A stretch of DNA of 18,541 bases from NCBI GenBank assembly GCA_919902965.1, contig CAKKSJ010000003.1, positions 1 through 18,541 of the forward strand, in the 5' to 3' direction. A program made the position numbers and the translations under genes. How positions within the stretch are numbered: the stretch's first letter is position 1; the number at the start of each line of letters is the position of its first letter. The DNA is from Burkholderiales bacterium. GTDB lineage: Bacteria > Pseudomonadota > Gammaproteobacteria > Burkholderiales > SG8-39. Below, one piece after another: positions 7,205 through 13,171 of the stretch. The notes under the pieces are model-generated. The model worked only from the letters and a program-made list of their open reading frames with translations. It made no database searches and was not told the DNA's origin.

Positions 7205-7230
7205 CGGCGATTTGTTGCAACAAATCGCCG
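7205..7230. repeat. 26-bp perfect palindrome between CoA-transferase and carboxyltransferase genes
   Basis: The left arm CGGCGATTTGTTG (7205-7217) is followed directly by its exact reverse complement CAACAAATCGCCG (7218-7230). Allowing C7205 to bulge, GCGC at 7201-7204 can also pair with GCGC at 7230-7233. It lies in the 99-nt spacer, 33 nt before carboxyltransferase 1, with no following T-run, so it is not a standard terminator. It could be an operator or an mRNA processing or stability hairpin. Confidence 0.75.
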
Positions 7231-7263
7231 CGCTTGAACTGCAACGTGACCGACAAGGACGAC

Positions 7264-8802
7264 ATGATGGCTTTTGAGGAACTTTTGGCGGAATTCGAGC
7301 AGCGGCGCGCAAAAGCCATTGCGATGGGTGGCTCGGAGAAACTGGAGAAGCGGCGCGCCGCCGGCGTGCTTGATGCGCGCGCGCGCATTTCCTACTTGGT
7401 CGACCAGGGCAGCTTCATGGAATCCGGTTTGTTCGGGACTTCGGCAGTGTATGAGCATGAACGCGAAAAAACGCCTGCTGACGGGAAAGTGGCGGGCTAC
7501 GCGCGCATCGACGGTCGCGAGGTTGCGGTCGTTTCCAATGATTTTACTGTCAAGGGCGCCTCCAGCAGCGCCACCAACGGCAGGAAGATTGGGCAGATGA
7601 AACGGGTTGCGAGCCAGCGTGGTCTGCCGATAGTGTTTCTGGGTGAATCTTCAGGGGCGCGCATGCCCGATACCATGGGTTCGCGCGGCATGGGCACCAT
7701 GTTGGGCAACGATCCCACGCAGTACCGGCGCATGCGCGAAACGCCTTGGGCCGGCGCGGTGTTGGGGCTGTGTTACGGCTCCTCGACCTGGTACACCGGC
7801 TATTCGGATTTCAGCGTGATGCGCAAGGGCGCAATCATGGCCGTATCAAGCCCGCAGCTCGTGTCGCTCGCCATCAGGGAAAAAGTGGACCCGGAGGAAA
7901 TCGGGGGCTGGAAACTGCATAGCGAAGTGACTGGGCTGATCGATCAGGTGGTCGATACTGACGAAGAGGCGCTCGACGCGATCAAGAAGTTTCTCTCCTA
8001 TATGCCGGCTCATTGCAATGAGGCGCCGCCCGTGCTTGCGGTGCCGGCAGGCTCGGGCGAGGCCATGGCCGATATAGTGAACCTGCTGCCGCCCAAGCGT
8101 ACCCAGGTATACGACGTGCGCAAAATTATCAAGACCATCGTCGATCGCGACAGCTACTTCGAACTCAAGCCGCGCTTCGGCAAGGTGGCGGTGACCGCTC
8201 TCGCGAGGATCAATGGCCGCAGCGTCGGCATCATCGCCAACAATCCTTTGTTCAAGGGCGGGGCGCTGGACGCGGATGGATGCGACAAAGCCACCAGCCT
8301 TACCGTCATGTGCGACTCCTTCAATATTCCGATCATCATGTTCGTGGATACGCCCGGATTTATCATCGGTCTCGATGCGGAGCGCAAACGCGCACCGGGC
8401 AAGATTGTGAATTTCATGGGTGCGCTGTCGCTGGTGACGGTGCCCAAGCTGACGATCGTTCTGCGCAAGAGCTACGGCCAGGCCTATCTCAACATGGGCG
8501 GGGGGCGCAACTCCGACGAGTTTTCGGCCTGGCCCACGGCTGAAATCAGTTTCATGGATCCGAATTTCGCCGCCAGCATCGTACACGGACTCAATCCTGG
8601 AGACCCCGGCTACGAGGAAGCCGTTGCCGAAATGGCGCGCGGCAATAGCGTCTGGGACATTGCATCGATCTACGCGGTGCAATCGGTTGTCCTGCCGAGC
8701 GAGACGCGCAACTACCTGATCCGCATGCTGGAGGTGCATCAATCGCGTCTTAGCAACGGTGTCGGCGAGCACCTGATGCGCACCTGGCCGACCACGTACT
8801 GA
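7264..8802 (+). CDS. acyl-CoA carboxylase carboxyltransferase subunit 1 (PccB/MmdA family)
   Basis: A 512-aa carboxyltransferase with two crotonase-fold halves (N half about 30-245, C half about 280-500). It transfers the carboxyl group between carboxybiotin and an acyl-CoA. Recognisable motifs are SNDFTVKGASSS (91-102), the N-half oxyanion region GESSGARMPD (127-136), GGWKLHSEVTGLID (214-227), the C-half core NGRSVGIIANNP (317-328), VDTPGF (361-366) and SAWPTAEISFMDP (421-433). AAGGA (7255-7259) serves ATG 7264 (4 nt) or ATG 7267 (7 nt); upstream TTG 7234 has no site. Biotin carboxylase follows 9 nt later, and a dissimilar second carboxyltransferase lies downstream. A family-typical DSGGA reads ESSGA here. 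Substrate preference cannot be assigned: propionyl-, methylcrotonyl-, acetyl- or another acyl-CoA all remain possible. Confidence 0.9.
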   Translation: MMAFEELLAEFEQRRAKAIAMGGSEKLEKRRAAGVLDARARISYLVDQGSFMESGLFGTSAVYEHEREKTPADGKVAGYARIDGREVAVVSNDFTVKGASSSATNGRKIGQMKRVASQRGLPIVFLGESSGARMPDTMGSRGMGTMLGNDPTQYRRMRETPWAGAVLGLCYGSSTWYTGYSDFSVMRKGAIMAVSSPQLVSLAIREKVDPEEIGGWKLHSEVTGLIDQVVDTDEEALDAIKKFLSYMPAHCNEAPPVLAVPAGSGEAMADIVNLLPPKRTQVYDVRKIIKTIVDRDSYFELKPRFGKVAVTALARINGRSVGIIANNPLFKGGALDADGCDKATSLTVMCDSFNIPIIMFVDTPGFIIGLDAERKRAPGKIVNFMGALSLVTVPKLTIVLRKSYGQAYLNMGGGRNSDEFSAWPTAEISFMDPNFAASIVHGLNPGDPGYEEAVAEMARGNSVWDIASIYAVQSVVLPSETRNYLIRMLEVHQSRLSNGVGEHLMRTWPTTY

Positions 8803-8805
8803 GGA
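8801..8805 (+). promoter_or_regulatory. ribosome binding site deciding the biotin carboxylase start
   Basis: GAGGA overlaps the stop of carboxyltransferase 1. It abuts ATG 8806 with no spacing but lies 6 nt before ATG 8812, which is therefore the better start. Confidence 0.6.
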
Positions 8806-8811
8806 ATGCAG

Positions 8812-10152
8812 ATGTTCGATAGAGTCGTCGTCGCCAATCGCGGTGCTGTCGCCGCCCGGGTTCTGCGCGCGCTCAATGCCATGCGCGTCCATTCGGTTGC
8901 TGTGTATTCAGAGGCCGACGCCGGTGCGCCCTATCTCGAGCTCGCCGGTGAAACTTACGCGATTGGCCCGGCACCCGCTCGCGAGAGCTACCTCAATCAG
9001 GAAACCCTGATCGAGATCTTCAGGCGCTCACGCGCGGACGCGATGCATCCAGGCTACGGGTTTCTCTCGGAGAACTCGGCATTTGCGACCCGCGTCGAAT
9101 CCGCGGGCACGCGTTTCATCGGGCCGGCGCCGCGTTGGATCGAGGCAATGGGACACAAGACGCGCGCCCGCGACATTGCCGTCAAGTACGGCATGCCTGT
9201 GGGCAGCGGATCGGACGTGCTACCGGCGGACACAGACATTGTCGCCGCCGCGGCAAGGCGAATTGGTTTTCCCGTGCTGGTCAAACCTGCGGCCGGTGGC
9301 GGCGGCATCGGCATGCTGCCGGCCTACGACGAGAGTCAGCTCGTCGAAGCTGTGGAGCGTGCGCGATCCATGGCGCAGCGGGGTTTCGCCAATGCCGAGG
9401 TGTATCTGGAAAAACTTCTGGAACGTCCGCGCCACATTGAATTTCAGATACTCGGCGACCGTTTTGGCTCGGTGCGGCATCTGTTCGAGCGGGACTGTTC
9501 GGTGCAGCGACGACACCAGAAAGTGATCGAGGAGGCACCCGCGCCGCTGATCGAGCGCCAATCTATCGAAGGCCTTGCCGGCAGCGTGGCGACGATCCTG
9601 CAGAAAATGGGCTACGACAACATCGGCACGGTGGAAATGCTTATGGGTGCCGACGGATCATTTTCATTTCTCGAAATGAACACCCGACTGCAGGTCGAGC
9701 ACGGGGTGACCGAGGAAGTCACCGGCGTCGATCTGGTTCAGGCGCAAATTCGCTCGGCCGCGGGTGAGCGCTTGGATGCGGTTTTGCCGGAGCGAATCGA
9801 ACTGAAAGGCCACGCCATCCAGGCGCGGGTCTACGCTGAAGACCCCAAGCGTTTTTTGCCGTCGCCCGGGAAACTCAAGGTGTACCGGCCTCCGCTGGAT
9901 ACCGGCGTGCGCATTGAAACCGGCTATGCCGAAGGGTGTGATGTGACGCCGCACTACGACCCGCTGCTTGCCAAGGTGATCGTTCACGCTGCCACGCGCG
10001 AGGCCGCAATCGGGCGGCTGTGCGATGCTCTCGAGGCATTCGCGATCGAGGGTGTGAAACACAACATCCCGGCGCTGTTGGCCGTCCTTCGTTCACCCCC
10101 GTTCCGCGAGGGGCAGGTCCATACGGGAATCGTAGCCGAAGTTATATCCTGA
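8812..10152 (+). CDS. biotin carboxylase subunit of acyl-CoA carboxylase
   Basis: A 446-aa ATP-grasp enzyme that carboxylates biotin with bicarbonate and ATP. It has the length of a stand-alone AccC, not of a PccA/MccA fusion. N-domain HPGYGFLSENSAFA lies at 79-92. ATP-binding lysines are K116 and K158, with a glycine loop at 162-165. The catalytic block RHIEFQ...FERDCSVQRRHQKVIEEAP spans 207-243 (H235, K237). Metal and catalytic residues E275, E288, R292, Q294, V295, E296 and R339 all seem present. Conserved positions that differ are NRGE reading NRGA (9-12), GGGG(K/R)G reading GGGGIG (162-167), and EHPVTE reading EHGVTE (296-301). The core is kept, so the enzyme is probably active but divergent. 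It should pair with the separate biotin carrier encoded 33 nt downstream. Confidence 0.9.
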   Translation: MFDRVVVANRGAVAARVLRALNAMRVHSVAVYSEADAGAPYLELAGETYAIGPAPARESYLNQETLIEIFRRSRADAMHPGYGFLSENSAFATRVESAGTRFIGPAPRWIEAMGHKTRARDIAVKYGMPVGSGSDVLPADTDIVAAAARRIGFPVLVKPAAGGGGIGMLPAYDESQLVEAVERARSMAQRGFANAEVYLEKLLERPRHIEFQILGDRFGSVRHLFERDCSVQRRHQKVIEEAPAPLIERQSIEGLAGSVATILQKMGYDNIGTVEMLMGADGSFSFLEMNTRLQVEHGVTEEVTGVDLVQAQIRSAAGERLDAVLPERIELKGHAIQARVYAEDPKRFLPSPGKLKVYRPPLDTGVRIETGYAEGCDVTPHYDPLLAKVIVHAATREAAIGRLCDALEAFAIEGVKHNIPALLAVLRSPPFREGQVHTGIVAEVIS

Positions 10153-10185
10153 TCCCTCAAACCCAATACATGGAGAGCAACAAGA

Positions 10186-10407
10186 ATGGCAACAGTGGAA
10201 CTCAAATCAGAGGTGACCGGAGCGGTCTGGAAAATCAAGATGCAAGTGGGGGACGCCGCGGCCGAGGGCGACATTGTGATGATCATGGAATCGATGAAAA
10301 TGGAAATCCCCGTCGTCGTGGAAGACGCAGGCGTGCTCAAGGGCATTTTGGTGAAAGAAGGCGAGTCTGTGACGGAAGGCCAGTGCGTCGCGATCCTCGA
10401 AACCTAG
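10186..10407 (+). CDS. stand-alone biotin carboxyl carrier protein (biotinyl domain)
   Basis: This 73-aa protein is a single biotinyl/lipoyl-attachment domain. The attachment site ESMKME at 35-40 puts biotin on Lys38, in the hairpin turn of the beta-barrel; ESMKM is an accepted variant of AMKM. Flanking family features are TGAVWKIKMQVGD at 11-23 and VKEGESVTEGQCVAILE near the end. Its size equals the small Bacillus BLAP/YngHB type of carrier, not the longer AccB, which has a Pro/Ala-rich N-terminus. It would shuttle carboxybiotin from the biotin carboxylase to the carboxyltransferases on either side. GGAGA at 10172-10176 is the likely ribosome site. No biotin ligase gene is in the window, so a genomic BirA must modify it. 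Confidence 0.92.
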   Translation: MATVELKSEVTGAVWKIKMQVGDAAAEGDIVMIMESMKMEIPVVVEDAGVLKGILVKEGESVTEGQCVAILET

Positions 10408-10455
10408 GCCGGCATGGCGGCGCTGTTGTAGGTCCAACTGATCGAGGGCAATGAA

Positions 10456-12018
10456 ATGACCTGGTTACCGGAAGCAGAAGAAATCGCACTGCGGCGCAAA
10501 TGGGCCGAGCAAGGGGGCGGGGAGGAGGCCGTCGCCCGGCACCACGGGCAGGGACGGCTTACCGTGCGCGAGCGAATTGGCGGCCTGGTGGACGCGGGTT
10601 CGTTCCAGGAAGTCGGCAAACTGACCGGTAACGCCACTTATGTGGATGGCAAGGTCACCAAGGTAACGCCGGCCCCGTATGTAATGGGCCTGGCCAGTAT
10701 CGAAGGGCGGTCGGTCGCAGTGGGAGGCGAGGATTTTACCGTGCGCGGCGGGACCAGCTGGGGCGGCGACCGGCGCAAGGGCGGCCAGGGTGGATTCGTC
10801 GAGGACTTGGCTGCGCGCTATCGCATTCCGCTGATCAACCTGATCGACGGCGCCGGCGGCACAGTGACCTCGGCCAAGCGGCGCGGCCACACCGTATTCC
10901 CCGGCGTGGACGGATACGAGCGTGCCGTGCAGCTGCTGGGAACAGTGCCGGTGGTCAGCGCGGTCCTGGGCACGGCGGCGGGCGGCCCGGCCGGGCGTGC
11001 GATTCTGTCGCATTGGTCGGTAATGGTGAAGGGGACCAGCCAGATCTTTGCAGCAGGGCCGCCGGTGGTCGAGCGCTCATTGGGGCAAAAGGTGAGCAAG
11101 GAGGAACTCGGCGGCGCCAGGATGGCAGTCGACACTGCCGGTACGGTCGACAACGTGGCCGAAAACGAGGCGGACGCCTTTCGCCTGATCCGGCGCTTTC
11201 TCAGCTACATGCCGCAGAACGTGTGGGAGCTGCCGCCCGCTGCAACCTGTGACGATCCAGTGGACCGCCGCGAAGAGGCGTTGCTCGATCTGGTGCCGCG
11301 GGAGCGGCGGCAGCCCTACAACATGAAGAAGCTGATCGAAATGGTGGCGGACCGGGGCTCGATTTTCGAGATTCAACCGACTTATGGCCGCGCCGTGATC
11401 ACCTGCCTGGCGCGCATGAATGGAAAAGTCGTCGGAATCATCGCCAACAACCCCATGGTCTATGGCGGCGCAATGGACGTCAGGGCGGCGCGGAAACAGA
11501 TCCACTTTACCGAGCTGTGCGACACATTTCATATCCCGCTCATTTTTCTTGTGGACCTGCCCGGCTTCATGGTCGGCATGCAGGCCGAGGCCGCAGCCAC
11601 TCTGCGCGACGGCATGCGCGCCGTGTATGTCGGTCTGCAGGCGACCGTGCCGATTCTTACCCTGGTCATCCGCAAGTGCTACGGCATGGCAGGCATGGGC
11701 ACCACCGACAAGAACGGACTGGATTTCAAAATCGCCTGGCCTTCTGCGGAATGGGGTTCGCTGCCGGTCGAGGGCGGCGTAGCCGCGGCGTTCAAGCGCG
11801 AGATTCAGAATGCCGCAGATCCGGTGCTGCGGCAAAAGGAACTCGAAGAGGAGTTGCGCGAATTGGACTCGCCGTTTCTCACCGCCGAAGCTTTCGGTGT
11901 GGAGGACATTATCGATCCGCGTGAAACCCGGCGCTACCTGTGCCGATTCATCGATTTGGCCCAAGAACGGCTCAAGACGGATGTCGGCGTCAAAATGAAA
12001 GCGGGCGTACGACCCTAA
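10456..12018 (+). CDS. acyl-CoA carboxylase carboxyltransferase subunit 2 (divergent PccB/MmdA family)
   Basis: A second full-length carboxyltransferase (520 aa), clearly different from the first. Family marks are GEDFTVRGGTSWGGDRRKGG (91-110), LIDGAGGT (129-136), EELGGARMAVDTAGTVDNVA (216-235), NGKVVGIIANNP (322-333), VDLPGFMVGMQAE (366-378), TVPILTLVIRKCYG (397-410) and IAWPSAEWGSLPVEGG (426-441). The N-half oxyanion motif, usually DSGGA, reads DGAGG. The GGAxxH histidine retained by subunit 1 (His219) is missing here (GGARMAVD). GAGGG (10444-10448) lies 7 nt before the ATG. It follows the biotin carrier by 48 nt. It may form hetero-oligomers with subunit 1 or serve a second acyl-CoA; the sequence cannot decide which. 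The last 50 residues hold a charged helix rich in Glu and Arg. Confidence 0.9.
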   Translation: MTWLPEAEEIALRRKWAEQGGGEEAVARHHGQGRLTVRERIGGLVDAGSFQEVGKLTGNATYVDGKVTKVTPAPYVMGLASIEGRSVAVGGEDFTVRGGTSWGGDRRKGGQGGFVEDLAARYRIPLINLIDGAGGTVTSAKRRGHTVFPGVDGYERAVQLLGTVPVVSAVLGTAAGGPAGRAILSHWSVMVKGTSQIFAAGPPVVERSLGQKVSKEELGGARMAVDTAGTVDNVAENEADAFRLIRRFLSYMPQNVWELPPAATCDDPVDRREEALLDLVPRERRQPYNMKKLIEMVADRGSIFEIQPTYGRAVITCLARMNGKVVGIIANNPMVYGGAMDVRAARKQIHFTELCDTFHIPLIFLVDLPGFMVGMQAEAAATLRDGMRAVYVGLQATVPILTLVIRKCYGMAGMGTTDKNGLDFKIAWPSAEWGSLPVEGGVAAAFKREIQNAADPVLRQKELEEELRELDSPFLTAEAFGVEDIIDPRETRRYLCRFIDLAQERLKTDVGVKMKAGVRP

Positions 12019-12033
12019 TATGAGTTGCGGTCC

Positions 12034-12053
12034 TTCCTCGGCTGGGGGAGGAA
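12034..12053 (+). other. stem-loop before the TAXI binding-protein gene
   Basis: TTCCTC (12034-12039) pairs exactly with GAGGAA (12048-12053) around an 8-nt loop, 16 nt after the carboxyltransferase 2 stop. Only TTT follows, so it would be a weak terminator at best. It could separate the enzyme messages from the transport messages. Confidence 0.35.
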
Positions 12054-12077
12054 TTTGGAAAAAGTGTATTTAAAACG

Positions 12078-12084
12078 AAGGAGG
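12078..12084 (+). promoter_or_regulatory. strong ribosome binding site of the TAXI binding protein
   Basis: AAGGAGG, a perfect match to the 16S rRNA tail, sits 6 nt before ATG 12091. It rules out the upstream in-frame start at 12025 and predicts higher translation than for the enzyme genes of this operon. Confidence 0.8.
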
Positions 12085-12090
12085 CGAATC

Positions 12091-13089
12091 ATGAGAAAGC
12101 ATATCGTTCGACTGGCTGCTCTGGGCACTGCTCTGTTGTTGAGCCAGGGCGCACTTGCCGCCGACCGCATCGCTTATGGATCGACGGCAATTGGTTCGAT
12201 TCACTACACCTATGCCGTGGCTGCTACCAAGGCGATCAACACCCACGCGGCAGACAAAGTCAATGTAACGGTGCTTGCGACCGGGGGCGCGGTCGATAAT
12301 CTGGCGCGCCTTGCGCGCGGCCAGATCAATTTCGGCCTGGGCACATTCGAGACAGTCTATCAAGCGTACAAAGGACTGGCCAAATTCTCCGGCAATCCGG
12401 CGCCGAAGCTGCGCATCCTGTGGGTGCATAGTGCGTCGATGCAGTTCTACATAGTTCGCACGGATTCCGGGGTGAAAACCTTGAAGGACCTGACCGGCAA
12501 GAAATTCACTGCCGGCCAACGCGGTTCCGCAACCGAAAATATCGTCCAGCAAATTCTCGCTGCGTGTGACGTCAAGCCCGACTATTTTGTTTCCACTCTT
12601 TCGGACGCGGTCGATGCGGTCAAGGACGGCCGTTCGACCGGTTACGCCAAAGCAGGCTCGCGCACCAGCCTGGACGGAACCACGCTGGAGTTGCGCGCGC
12701 TGACACCGATCAGCGTCCTTGGATTCACCCCGGAGCAGGTGACAAAAGTGCAAGCCAAGCTGCCCTATGTCGCATTTGCGTCCATCGCGCCAAATTCGAT
12801 TGAAGGCGTGGGGGCGATAACCACGCCAGTCCAGACCATAGGCGAGTTCGCCTACAGCGACAGCCTCACCGATGAGCAGGTGATGGCCATGCTCGACGGA
12901 CTGCTGAAGGGCCAGGATATTCAGGCCGCCGCGTTCCCCGACATGAAAGGCATGGATATCGTGAAAGAATCCATAGCCGCCGCCGCGGCGTTGAACATAC
13001 CTCTGCATCGCGGCGCAGTGAAATTCTTCGAGGCGCGCGGATACAAGGTTCCGGATAACCTGATTCCCCCGGAAGCGAAGTCAAAATAG
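12091..13089 (+). CDS. TAXI-family TRAP transporter solute-binding protein
   Basis: A 332-aa periplasmic receptor. Residues 1-23 form a classic signal peptide (MRKHIVRLAALGTALLLSQG, then ALA), with cleavage predicted after Ala23. The mature part shows the TAXI layout: IAYGSTAIGSIHYTYAVA near the N-terminus, then VLATGGAVDNLARLARGQINF, then KTLKDLTGKKFTAGQRGSAT in the middle. TAXI receptors deliver small organic acids to fused TRAP permeases; few have known ligands. The permease gene follows after 82 nt that contain a strong hairpin. Placement after the CoA-transferase and carboxylase genes suggests that it binds the acid those enzymes process. The ligand cannot be read from the sequence. Confidence 0.9.
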   Translation: MRKHIVRLAALGTALLLSQGALAADRIAYGSTAIGSIHYTYAVAATKAINTHAADKVNVTVLATGGAVDNLARLARGQINFGLGTFETVYQAYKGLAKFSGNPAPKLRILWVHSASMQFYIVRTDSGVKTLKDLTGKKFTAGQRGSATENIVQQILAACDVKPDYFVSTLSDAVDAVKDGRSTGYAKAGSRTSLDGTTLELRALTPISVLGFTPEQVTKVQAKLPYVAFASIAPNSIEGVGAITTPVQTIGEFAYSDSLTDEQVMAMLDGLLKGQDIQAAAFPDMKGMDIVKESIAAAAALNIPLHRGAVKFFEARGYKVPDNLIPPEAKSK

Positions 13090-13102
13090 GAAATCGGACA
13101 GT

Positions 13103-13128
13103 CCCGGCTGCGGTACGCCGCGGCCGGG
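13103..13128 (+). other. 11-bp GC-rich hairpin with TACG loop between receptor and permease genes
   Basis: CCCGGCTGCGG (13103-13113) pairs with CCGCGGCCGGG (13118-13128) over 11 positions, one of them a T-G wobble, closing the tetraloop TACG. No T-run follows, so intrinsic termination is unlikely. A stable 3' hairpin behind a binding-protein gene commonly protects that message from decay, giving more receptor than permease. Confidence 0.7.
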
Positions 13129-13171
13129 CCGCGAACCGCTCATGTCACGGGAAGTCTAGGAGGAGCCGATT

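Noticed and set aside
7846..8892. 348-codon minus-strand frame opposite carboxyltransferase 1
   Set aside because: This frame is antisense to a gene with clear carboxyltransferase motifs; its product has no recognisable domain.
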